A DNA stretch of 64,000 nucleotides from assembly GCA_950022655.1 (NCBI GenBank), contig OX465590.1, positions 44,847,718 through 44,911,717 on the forward strand, written 5' to 3'. Position 1 is the first letter of the stretch. Each line of letters starts with the position of its first letter. Source of the DNA: Alentia gelatinosa. Its lineage: Eukaryota > Annelida > Polychaeta > Phyllodocida > Polynoidae. The position numbers and the translations under genes are program-made. The notes below the pieces were generated by a model, which saw nothing but the letters and a program-made list of their open reading frames with translations, did no database searches and was not told the origin of the DNA. Below, piece after piece: positions 54,056-63,839 of the stretch.

Positions 54056-54131
54056 ATGGTGAGATAAGCGGCGACCGCACCCGTGACTGGGCCCAGTCAC
54101 GGGTGCGGTCGCCCGCCGCTTATCTCACCAT
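54056..54131. repeat. Loopless near-perfect palindrome
   Basis: The left arm ATGGTGAGATAAGCGGCGAC, CGCACCCGTGACTGGG is followed directly by its complement ending TTATCTCACCAT. The centre is TGGGCCCA with no spacer. The only mismatch is a small insertion (CC) in the right arm. The arms are much richer in GC than the flanks. Confidence 0.95.
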
Positions 54132-54425
54132 CACAGGATCCTCCTGCGCTGCCTTCGAGCTACATTAAACAACTTGCTTTGACTTGAACGGGTGTTTCTG
54201 TTCCTCGTATCTAACAATACTTCAATATTTTGCTGCTTGTACATATAATTAGCTAGATGGATTTCCCTTGTATCACTGAGGAAATTCATTTGTGTTCTTC
54301 TATGTACAGTAAGATTACTATCGGTAGCTTTCACCTTGCAAACAATACGAAGTGCTCTAGTATGCACACTTTGTAGTTTATTAAGTTTCACCATTGAACT
54401 ACGACCATAACACTAGTCACCATAG
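54132..54425 (-). pseudogene. LINE reverse-transcriptase C-terminal fragment
   Basis: An 87-residue minus-strand frame shows the post-RT helical region (KLQSVHTRALRIVCKVK, then IHLANYMYKQ) common to Jockey/CR1-type elements. It stops at the palindrome on one side and at the poly(A) tail of the next LINE on the other. Confidence 0.7.
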
Positions 54426-54426
54426 T

Positions 54427-55185
54427 CTTTTTTTTTTTTTTCAGAACAATTTTCTTTATTGTCATAAATATATGGTCTTGTTTACAGAAGTTTGTTGTAC
54501 ATGATTTGAACTCTTCGGAGAGTTGTGTATTATACGCTTCCCTAGTTAGGATTGTCACACTACTGCAACCATTTGTCCAGTAGTTTACACAATATACACG
54601 GTTAATTTTGACAATAAAGTAGGCTGAATATCAGGCCTTATAAGCCTGTTTTTCATATTCGGCCTTCTCCCTTTACCTTGCTTATCGTCTGTGACTTTCT
54701 TTGCTCTATCCAAACCCCTTTCCTCAGACCTCTCATTATCATCTTATATTTACACTAATAGCCTCCATAAAACAGGTTAACAATATCATAGCAGTTCATC
54801 AGATCCTCAGTCCTGCCATCATTAAGTCCTTAGTCAGAGCCTTAAAATATGTATAGTCGTCTATGCTTCTTACATCAGCTTTTAAATTGTTCCATTTTGT
54901 TGAGCCGTTATACAGGATTGATCTTTGAAAAGCTTGGCAGTTTGGTCTTAGTACATGTAGAAGGGGTGCTTCATTTGCCCCTGTATTTCTGTTAACATTT
55001 TGTACATATTCTTGATCTAGTGTTCTTTTAAACATAAAATTCATATGGCCTAATAGTTGATTTAACAATACAAAGGGCAGTTTGTTCATCTTGTTTACTC
55101 CAGTGGGGGTAGCCCCTAACACCTGGATTTCGAAACAGCAGTACTTTTTGTTTTCAATTTCCTTTATTGGTACAAATGTCATCGT
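54427..55185 (-). pseudogene. 5'-truncated LINE with 3' tail
   Basis: On the minus strand the frame 55182-54799 ends with a LINE C-terminus (NGSTKWNNLKADVRSID). A 3' UTR follows with the stem AGGCTTATAAGGCCT near 54635-54650 and an A-tail at 54427-54442. The region 55110-55330 is the dispersed repeat shared with 28497-28990. Confidence 0.75.
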
Positions 55186-55335
55186 TTACATTTTGTTTTT
55201 CCAATATATTTATATCCATATACCAATAAGGGTGGCAACCTGTCAGCAGTGGACTTTTTGCTGTTTTTTTTCAGGTGCCAAACAATGTAATCATGTAACA
55301 TGCAAGCATCGTAGAACTCCTTCACATACCATCTA
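55100..55335. repeat. Dispersed repeat, empty-site copy for the MITE at 28614
   Basis: Aligned with the two halves of 28497-28990. The junction ACCAATAAGGGTGGCAACC near 55222 is uninterrupted here. Confidence 0.83.
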
Positions 55336-55469
55336 GTAAGAAAGTTAAATTCATCTTTAAAAATATTATTTGCTAACTACCATTGTTGTCAAGATAATGA
55401 TCGCATTAGTATGTATCATTCGAATATAATCCTGAGTATCAATATAACAGTAAGGGTCTAATTAAGGAT

Positions 55470-56295
55470 TTAATTCTGTCCCATTATACTTTCTCCTAGA
55501 ATCGACTTAGTTAACTTTTTAAACATCTTTAATGTAGTAGTATTACATACAATAGGCTTGAGGTCATTCCAATCTTTTCCCCCAGAATATTCAACACTTC
55601 TCATATATGTTTGACAATTTGGTTGGTGGATTTTTAAAACCCGTGCTTCAAATGAATACCAATATTGATATAGTCTTGACATCTTGATCTATCATACATC
55701 AGGTTTCTCAAATGGCACTTTCGGCGTTCTTGTAATAGAGGTATTCCTGCTTCTTTATGTAGCAGGTGTAAACTAGTTCCATAGTGTGCATGTTAGCACA
55801 ACCTTAGACAATAGATTTGCCTTTTCTGTAATTTTTCAGGTAATAATTTTTGACCATCACAGATTAGTATATCAACATAATCAGAATATGGTACTATGTA
55901 TGCTTTATAAACACTCAATGCAGTTCTTGTATCTAAAAAAGGGCAAATCTTTGAGATTTCTATGCCACCTTTTTTAGTGTATCTGATATATAGTATTTGT
56001 ACATCAGACCTTTATCAAGAAACAATCCGAGAGATTTATACGAAACTACATTTTGAAGAGTTCTATTGCTCAGGTCCAGTTCAACATATCCTAATATTTT
56101 GACATTGAGATTACTTCCAAAGCACATAAATTTAGTTTTACAACCATTGATCGACAATTTGTTTTGATTACACCAATTTACAGGAAATAGTAAAGCATTC
56201 TGCAGAGAGTTTTGGATTGCTTCCTTTTTCTTTCCTAGCCATATATATGACCATGTCATCAGCATAGAAGCGTACATGTGCATCTTTCACATAAT
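55470..56295 (-). pseudogene. LINE reverse-transcriptase fragment with YADD motif
   Basis: On the minus strand the coding begins near 56290 with the RT motif FYADDMVIY (about 56245-56270). It shifts frame into KLSINGCKTKFMCFG and continues through a frame-broken stretch to a C-terminus with GGKDWNDLKP near 55570. At least three frameshifts or stops are present. Upstream EN and RT parts are missing. Confidence 0.8.
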
Positions 56296-56339
56296 TTACT
56301 AAATCATTAATATACAATAGGTATACGCGGTTCTAACTC

Positions 56340-56485
56340 AGTAACAACTGCACACAGTATTCCAGCTAGGCGGCATCATTGAGATTATAGGAATCTTTGT
56401 GTTGCATTGATGTATGTCTTTAGCACGGGAGGCAGGCCAGTGGATTCTCAAGGCTCTAAGCCTAGTTTTTTAAGAATCCTTCTCC
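56340..56485. mobile_element. MITE of the 48-bp-TIR family, left end shortened
   Basis: Contains CAGCTAGGCGGCATCATTGA, ATTATAGGAATC and the right terminal CCAGTGGATTCTCAAGGCTC. The left terminal repeat has been replaced. Confidence 0.75.
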
Positions 56486-56559
56486 TAAAGAGCGTAGTGA
56501 GAGTACATAATAGCACTTAGAGAGTGTGAGATCTTATGAGAGGGGAGACAACACGGCTG

Positions 56560-57585
56560 TCACACCACATCCAGATCTTCATGAGTCTGTTTGAGGGATG
56601 AGATGATACTAAGGCTAACAGACAAAGTCGTGATTATACACCCAATCACTTCCATAGCATTCTTCCTTCCATAAAGATGCCTGCCGAGTATAGTATACTG
56701 AGGTATGATATTAAATATGGTCATCAGATTTGTATAGATTGATACCTGTGTTGGACCAATTATTTGAAATGCCATAGTTTCAACAATCGAACCAAGTCCA
56801 GTTGTTACTGCATGTATTGACACCAACATTATACTATTAGGATTCGTGATCATAATAGGTTCCTCCAGGAAAACAAGGAGAATGCCATTACATGGTAGGC
56901 AGAGGACAGATATCACAAAAACTAAGAGTGAAGCATTTACCTCTTTTACATATACTCCTACAGTGATTGTGTATATAGAATCACATACACTCGTTAGAAA
57001 TACAGCAACCAAACCTCCCAAAACTAACCAGGTATTGTTTATCATAAATGGCTCCAGCTTAATGTGTTCAATGGATGTATTATTTGTGTCGATCGATCTA
57101 TTTACCAAGTGCTTCTCAAGAAACCCTGGTGTGAATCCATCAGCAAAAGCATGCCAAGGTTGTGTCAAAAATAGCATTCCTACAGTGCTACCAAAAATGG
57201 AGAGAGGAGTTACTATGCTATGTGTCTCTTTAAACATTATTTTTGATGTGATGAAGATAATTATCATTCGAATGGTTAATGCAAATGCAGACACGTAAGT
57301 CAATGGAAGAACAGAAACAGCAAAAAAAACTAATACAAAGTAAAACAGGGAGGTAAATGCCATGAGTAAAATGTAGGGATATAGTTCCTTATTTGGTAAT
57401 GTAAACTCTGTCATCTTGAGAGGAAATGCACTGAGAACAGTAGCAACAAAATACCGAATGAAGGATAGTTCGAAGTCGGGCACTTCTCTTTGGAGCATCT
57501 GGACTGATACCATAGAGCACATCCAGAAAACCATGTAGGTAGTCAAAAGGCCATAGCCAACGAGGGTCTTTCTGAGAAATTCCAT
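56560..57585 (-). CDS. EamA/DMT-type multipass membrane transporter, paralogue B
   Basis: An intact 341-residue protein, collinear with paralogue A from MEFLRKTL to HEDLDVV. It has the same pattern of about ten membrane helices. By eye about 30 residues differ (about 91% identical). They are concentrated in the loop at residues 150-175 and the following helix, while the C-terminal EamA half around GPTQVSIYTNL is almost unchanged. A splice acceptor (TTCCATTTCAG) lies directly upstream, as in A, so a 5' exon is expected. Being open in both copies argues for function or a recent duplication. Substrate and location are unknown. Confidence 0.87.
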   Translation of the reverse strand: MEFLRKTLVGYGLLTTYMVFWMCSMVSVQMLQREVPDFELSFIRYFVATVLSAFPLKMTEFTLPNKELYPYILLMAFTSLFYFVLVFFAVSVLPLTYVSAFALTIRMIIIFITSKIMFKETHSIVTPLSIFGSTVGMLFLTQPWHAFADGFTPGFLEKHLVNRSIDTNNTSIEHIKLEPFMINNTWLVLGGLVAVFLTSVCDSIYTITVGVYVKEVNASLLVFVISVLCLPCNGILLVFLEEPIMITNPNSIMLVSIHAVTTGLGSIVETMAFQIIGPTQVSIYTNLMTIFNIIPQYTILGRHLYGRKNAMEVIGCIITTLSVSLSIISSLKQTHEDLDVV

Positions 57586-57627
57586 ACTTGTAGAGTGGAC
57601 CTGAAATGGAAGAAAATGACAAAGTAT

Positions 57628-57825
57628 ATTATTATTTTATTTATTATATACCTGTGGTTGTATATCTTACACATAAGGCCTGCTCCTACTCATGTCATAT
57701 TTATATCCGTACGACACCTAGGTGATTTATCGGGTATGTATGTGGCATACAGGGCATACATGGCTGCAAAATCCAAAAACACGTCCAGAAGCAAAGTTAA
57801 AAATAGAATATTTTAAGGTATATGA
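57628..57825. repeat. Block of the TATACCT composite, copy in duplication B
   Basis: Matches 30355-30560. The left border has decayed to TTTATTATATACCT and the right to AAGGTATATGAC. Confidence 0.8.
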
Positions 57826-57966
57826 CAACAGGTATACTGTGTCTGTAAGTGAAAAATACTTGGTAAAATTGACGATAAAGCAAACCTCTTCCTTTGGCAT
57901 TGGTTCATTTCATCGTCAACTTTACCGCATATTTATCACGTACAGCCACAGTAACCCTGTTTCCGT
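57812..57966. repeat. Hairpin, same stem type as 30548-30704
   Basis: ACTGTGTCTGTAAGTGAAAA...AAAATTGACGATAAAG pairs with CATCGTCAACTTT...TATCACGTACAGCCACAG. The loop contains CTTCCTTTGGCATTGG. The border GAAAC is partly lost. Confidence 0.82.
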
Positions 57967-58215
57967 ATAATACTGAAAGGAGTATGAATCGTGCAAGTTG
58001 CCTCTAGAAATTTAGACATAATGTAGGGTAGGGTTGTTATTGCCATGAGGAAAATAGTTTTACCCGTCTTATGGTATTATAAAGAGAGACAAAATTCTGA
58101 GAATTGTGGCAACAATTTCCTTTTAGTTTGCATGATGGAAGAAACGATTACACAACACAAAGAACTATAGGAGCTAATTCTATTTTTATTCATCATGAAA
58201 GCATGGTACTTTTGA

Positions 58216-59340
58216 ATTATAACCTCAGACAAAAGTTTTGATGAAACAATAAGCCATAACGGATAAAAAACTACTTCTTTCCGATAAGGCACCTTAGGAA
58301 CAATCTGAAATATTTAAGCTACCCTAGATATGAAACAATCTGGGTTTATTCAGTCTTTGGTTTATTTTCTGTAAAGTCTCCCCCCCCCCCCAAACGCCGA
58401 TGGTCTATGATGGACCTCATGGTAAAGCCCAGCCCCCACCTACCATGATTCTGGTCCCGATTGGCCTTACGATGGCCTTCCCAACACCATTCTGATTCTT
58501 TTGTGAGGTCAGCCAGAATCGTGGTAAATGAAACAGGTTTCTGCGATTCCGTCTATGACAGCTCACGATAGGCTGCAATTGAAAACGCCAATCGAAGAGG
58601 TCCCAATAACTTCCAACATGTTGGAAATTTCGTAGCCTGTTGTAGGGTATTGTTGTTGATTTGATGGGAAAATATCTCTTGCAGGTGAAATACTAGATGG
58701 TCCCGGACGATCTACACCAAATATCGTTTCATGAATGAGATACCTGGTGGACAGTAAAATCCCTCTTGAAAATTGTCTCGGAAGTAGTGCAGAAGTCTCT
58801 CAAGGATAAGTCCCTTGAACCTAAGCCTCAGGCCCCGTAGACGTGTGACAATATCTATGATATATCCTTGATATCAACAAGCCAAACGTCCTAGGAAGTG
58901 CTGAATAAACCTACGATTATCCAGCTCCTCCAGAACCTCTGTTTTTCCTTTAAATGATGCATATTCCTTTCTCTTTCACCATGACCAGCCATTTTGTTTA
59001 AAAAAACCACCACTGAATACAATTTAAATCACAACTTATCATACTGTATTTTAAAAACAAGCTAAATGTACGACTGCCCTATAGGTATCTATTGTATAGG
59101 AGTCTTTTAGACGACTAAGGACAAAATGGAGGACAAAGGAGAGTTGTACGATGCATTTATACAAAGAGATTTCAAAGGCTGCATGAGATCGTATCCTTGA
59201 ACTCTCCTAGCTCTAAAATCTCCTGGCTTATTCAACGACATTGGCCCTAGGACAATCAGAGGACAATTTCCATGATTTATCCTGGATTATCAAACGGCCC
59301 ACTGTGTCGTTCTTGGTTTTAGACACATCCCTGACCTTGT
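58216..59340. other. No gene; one poly(C) run
   Basis: A run of about 13 C residues near 58380. The remaining sequence has no recognisable coding or repeat content. Confidence 0.4.
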
Positions 59341-59344
59341 TTGT

Positions 59345-60350
59345 TCACTTCTCTTTCATGAGGTCATTAAACCCGAGCCTACCCAAGGTCATGGAGTGCA
59401 CAGTAAACCCGGATAAGTCTGCACACCCACCTGACAGACCTAGCTCAGGAAATTGGTTTTGTAGTTTGGTGATTCTTTCCGGCATCAGAGAGATACGGAT
59501 AGGAAAGATCACCCCGGACTGAAGCCATTGTAATATATACACCTAATAAGTCTACCTTCTACCTCGTAGCTCGCAACGTGTATCGCGCGCTTTGAAGGTT
59601 TCTCCGTGATTACGTGATAGCCAGCTGAATTATGGGAAGTATATCATACTGTCTAACGGAGTGGGAGGAAGTGGTTATTAGGTGCGAAAATTGTATGCTT
59701 CAGTTTCTTATCTGGAAGTGAACGGGAATTAGTTCTGGAAAGATTAGCAAATGGTATATTTAATATCTATTAATTAGCGTAGAATTATAAATAGATAAAT
59801 AACAATTAAAAGGTTTGGGGTTATAGTCAGTCTATGGGTCATAGGATATACAACATGACCCATAGACTGAATATAACCGCAAATTATTTGATTGTTATTT
59901 ATTTGTAATTCCATGCTAATTCATAGATAGATTACTTTTTTCTTTTTTTTTCTTGATAAAGAAATGTTTATTGACAACATGAATTCATCCCAACTGGGAT
60001 GATTTTCCACTTGTGTGTCCTTAAGACTATTACAGATAAGACACAGTTAAGCATATTATCGTAAAACTGGATGAGTTTTAATCTTGGCTGTTGTATGCCA
60101 CAAATAGAATTTGGTATAGCGATTTCACAAGGCCAAACCGAGTGAAATCCGGAGCCAAAACTTACCGGTGCTTACTTGAACTCTGACCTACTTATCTACT
60201 TACTGGTGCTTACTTGAACCTTCACCTACCTATCTACTTACTAGTGCCTACTTGAACACTTACCTACATTTCTACTATTTTAATTGGTAACAATTGTACA
60301 TTCGTACATTTCTGAGTAACTTATACCAGTATTTCTTACCCCTAATCAAG
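59345..60350. repeat. Second segmental duplication, copy B
   Basis: The counterpart of 51890-53435 without the LINE insertion. It shares TCATTAAACCCGAGCCTACC, GGCATCAGAGAGATACGG, CATAGACTGAATATAACC and GACAACATGAATTCATCCCA. Confidence 0.87.
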
Positions 60351-61090
60351 GCGGTGTGTGTCCTTAAGACTATTACAGAAAAGACACAGTTAAGCATACT
60401 ATTGTAAAACTGGATGAGCTTTAATCTTGGTAGTCGTATGCCACAAATGGAATTTGGTGTAGGGATTTCACAAGGCCAAACCAAGTGAAATCTGGAGCCA
60501 AAACTTACTGGTGCTTACTTGAACTCTGACCTACTTATTTTCTTATTGGTGCCTACTTGAACTCTCACCTACTCATTTACCTTTTTATTGGTAACATTTG
60601 TACAATCGTACATTTCTTGAAATCTGCCAAGTGATTTCACAAGGCCAAACCGGAGCCAAAACTTACCGGTGCTTACTTCAACTCTAACCTACTTATTGGT
60701 GCTTATTTGAACCTTCACCTACTTATCTATCTAGTGCCTACTTGAAGTTGCACCTACATTTTTACTTTTTTAATTGGTAATTCCTGAGTAACTTATCCCA
60801 GTATTTCTTCCCCCTACTCAAAGGTAAATGACTTACTGGTTCTTACTTGAACTCTTATCTGCTTATTTACTTACTGGTTCTTACATGAACTCTTACCTGC
60901 TTATTTATTTTCTGGTGCCTAATTGAGACTTCACCTACTTACTTACTTATATATATTGCCTACTTGAACTCTCACCTACATTTTTACTTTTTTAATTGGT
61001 AACAATTGTACATTCGTACATTCCTGAGTAACTTATCCCAGTATTTCTTACCCCTATTCAAAGGTAAATAACTTACTGGTGCTTATTTGA
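60160..61090. repeat. About 38-bp tandem minisatellite, copy B, expanded
   Basis: Many units of GCTTACTTGAACTCT with CACCTACTTATCTACTTA. They are broken by a repeated longer phrase (TAATTGGTAACAATTGTACA, CCTGAGTAACTTATCCCAGT) that also recurs near 60290, 60770 and 61000, so a higher-order repeat of about 250-450 bp is present. Confidence 0.8.
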
Positions 61091-61350
61091 AGTCTTTCTT
61101 GTGGTCCTTGTTTTTTTATATATCTAAGTGACTTGATTTAAGAACTATGCACGCGGTATCCAGGCTGAGATGGATACAGAGATTTTTCAGGAAGATTGCA
61201 CATCTTGGACTTACTTTCTGAGAGAACTGACAAACTGTAACAGCTCTTTCTATGAATCTTTCCTCACTAAAAGGAACAACAAATCTTTAAACTCTCTCCC
61301 CAGTTTCTACGCTGAGCTTCTCAAAGTATGGCAGAAAAAATCTATATAGA
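61091..61350. other. Short unrecognised segment
   Basis: A small frame around 61140-61345 reads like a fragment of LINE ORF on the plus strand, with phrases FLRE and WQKKSI, but it is too short to assign. Confidence 0.3.
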
Positions 61351-61497
61351 ACTGCATCGAGAATCATATAAATAGACAATACTCCACAAGTTTGGATGTA
61401 CCGGAATTGTCATCCAGGCGAAGCCGAGTGACAATTATGGCACATCCAAACGAGTGGAATATTGTCTATTTTACTATTCGAGTGCGGTTCTGGATTT
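61351..61497. repeat. Hairpin with GAACTGC...GCGGTTC borders
   Basis: The arms GAATCATATAAATAGACAAT and GGATGTACCGGAATTGTCA pair with their complements around a loop holding AGGCGAAGCCGAG, the complement of the CTCGGCTTCGCC loop found at 2540 and 27786. It is followed at once by a TTATCTCACCCC block. Confidence 0.9.
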
Positions 61498-61694
61498 ATC
61501 TCACCCCCTTCTATGATACTAAATAGCATCAGATAATCAGAATAGTTCGAATATACCTAGCAATTACATATGACGTCATCTCACATTCAATACGCCATGG
61601 CCGTGGCGTAGTATTATCACTTTACGGGGGTGATGTTCGAGTATTTTTTCCTAATGTTATTTCTATGGCTAAGCTTGTACCAGGGGTGAGATAA
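61494..61694. repeat. Block TTATCTCACCCC...GGGGTGAGATAA; empty site for the MITE at 5142
   Basis: The uninterrupted counterpart of 5381-5592. The junction GCGGTTCTGGATTTATCTCA shows the pre-insertion state. Confidence 0.88.
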
Positions 61695-61853
61695 ATGTTA
61701 AGCCACCAATCACAGAAAGAGAAATCCAAAATGAATGTCTGTGGGGAAATAAATATATTATTATCAATGTTTTTTCGTGGTTGCTTGAACTCCTGTTTTT
61801 GAATGAATAATCTTAATGATAAGGCCCTGAATGGCAGACAGATATCAGGGACC

Positions 61854-62267
61854 TGGGAGCTGTTTCAAATGCCGGGGGGAGTAAACGGGAATGGCCACCG
61901 CCAAAGCGAGAGCAATCAATGGCATTAAAAGCGAGAGTTCTAAGGTCTCGTTTCAGAACTGGCGTCGCTGTTAAGATCCCAGTGCCGTTAGCTATGCCAC
62001 CATAACAAATGAGACATTGATAAATCACTTTATATTGAATGACTTAATAATTCCAAACTATTCCTCGTATTTTTCCCCACATTTCAGTTTTTATTTGATG
62101 CTTCTACATGAATACTTAGCGGAATTACAAAGCCTAACTATTGAAACGGGTACTACCACTGTTGGTGCTGCTTTGGTCCAAAGTGCCACTCGCTGTTAGC
62201 GAGGTGCCACTATTTGGTTAGTGAGAGCAACTACGAGAGTTTTTTCAACTAATGAAACAGCTCCCTG
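61854..62267. mobile_element. MITE, GGGAGCTGTTTCA family, copy 3 (long form)
   Basis: The left end GGGAGCTGTTTCAAATGCC and right end AATGAAACAGCTCCC, about 414 bp. It contains CACCGCCAAAGCGAGAGC and several GCTGTTAGCGAGGTGCCAC-type phrases. The next stretch to about 62420 looks like part of a further copy. Confidence 0.78.
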
Positions 62268-62699
62268 TTTCAATATTAGGGATAGTAAAGGCAAGAGGAA
62301 GGCCTCAACAGAGGTAGTAATAGTGGCACCAGAGAATCTCGTTTCAAAAGTGGTCTCGCTGCACCCCTTTCATTCGCTATGCCAGCATAGTGAACGGAAT
62401 ATTTAAGAAATCTATATCTAATGAATTATTCAACAATTTCAAATTACTCCTCGTGTTTTTCCCCACATTTTAGTTTTTATTTGACATTTCTACGTGCATT
62501 TCTATCTGAGTTACAAAGCCCATACTCTAGGTATCGCTTGTGTGCCAAAACTAGTCTTTCTCGAAATTAGGAATTTTACTGTGATATATGTATGAGTTCA
62601 ATAACGTAAAGTTATTGACGAAAGGAGTTGAAGCTTGTGTGTACTATGTCTTTTCTCAAAGATTATTTGTTCAAAATGTTGAAAATGGAACTTCAACTT

Positions 62700-62808
62700 C
62701 ATCTATGGTTAATTTAAACCCAGGCAACTATACTGTAAGGGTGAACCATACCGGCCTTTTAGGCTGACCACTTTTACAGTCTAAATAAAACAATAAAAAA
62801 AAAAAAGT
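62700..62808 (+). repeat. LINE 3' end with poly(A)
   Basis: CATACCGGCCTTTTAGGCTG, then ACAGTCTAAATAAAACAATA and an A-run. It resembles the 3' end at 42735-42762. Confidence 0.65.
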
Positions 62809-62999
62809 AAGTGATAGCATAGGGTCGAGCAGTACAGTAGGGAACTTACTGAGTAGTGCAGTTACTGCAGTTCTTGGTTCAGATAATAAAGTGGTTCTCA
62901 CAAAGTAGTTGACCACTAGAAAACCATGAAAACCGAGATGTGGGTTAAAGATACATATGAAATTGTTCAGAGCATGTTTTTCTTTATTTAGATATGTTA

Positions 63000-63172
63000 C
63001 AATATGTTATAAGATGGTTGTTTTGTTCAATGTGAGAGGGTGGACCCTCTCGTGAACAGTGCCAGTAACGGTGCCAGTAACAGTGAGAGGTAACCTACTG
63101 TTGAAACGGATACTGCCACTGTGGTGCTACTGAGACCAACAGCGAGAGGACTTTCTATTATTGAAACAGGTC
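63000..63172. mobile_element. Partial MITE with GAAACAGGTCC end
   Basis: AACAGCGAGAGGAC ... TATTGAAACAGGTCCTAG at 63138-63172 matches the right end of the GGGACC/GGGAGC MITE families. The left part has GTGCCAGTAACGGTGCCAGT tandem phrases. Confidence 0.55.
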
Positions 63173-63595
63173 CTAGGTCGGCTGTATCTGCACACAATCA
63201 CATATTTGAGATCTATCTTATAAACTAATAGAAGTATTCAGATTAGAATTCCTACAGATACACAGAGAAACAATTAATTGAAATTTGTTCCAGCGGAGTC
63301 AGTAGCGTCTAGACATGCAATTAATATTCCTTCTTATGTCGATATTTGTATGTGATGTATCCGCGAGGAATGACGGTGAAAGGCCAACTGGTGTATGAAA
63401 GGATGAAACAAAGCCAGCGTATCACTCAGAGCTCAAATCATTCTTCAAATCTAAATTTCAAAGTCCTGAGGAAGCTCGAAAACACTTAAGTAAGTAATGT
63501 TTGATAATTTCCCAGACAAGGCGGAATTGTGTATTAATTGCAAATTGATGATAATTCTACCAACCGCTACTGCCCTGTGTCAAATAATCGAACAC
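63173..63595. other. No gene recognised
   Basis: Unique-looking sequence up to the presumed start of the right-edge retroelement. Confidence 0.35.
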
Positions 63596-63839
63596 TGATG
63601 TAATACATACTGTGACGTACGCGGTCACCTGACCTCCCTACCACCGGCATTCCTGCCTTCGCAGTTACCCTGCACGGTTTTACACAGACTCTTTTTCCGT
63701 CACGGTTTGTCTAAGTCCACTACCCCTAAGAGTAGGTTTACCCTGAAAGCTTACTCCGACGGATTATGACAAACGGAAAGTACCTTTATCAGTCAAAAAA
63801 AGGAGGAATACTACACGAAAAATCGCGGCAACACACGAA

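Larger units (their letters stand above)
56335..58215. repeat. Segmental duplication, copy B
   Basis: The counterpart of 29030-30960, in the same orientation. It includes a MITE remnant, the transporter CDS, the block, the hairpin and distal sequence. Confidence 0.88.
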
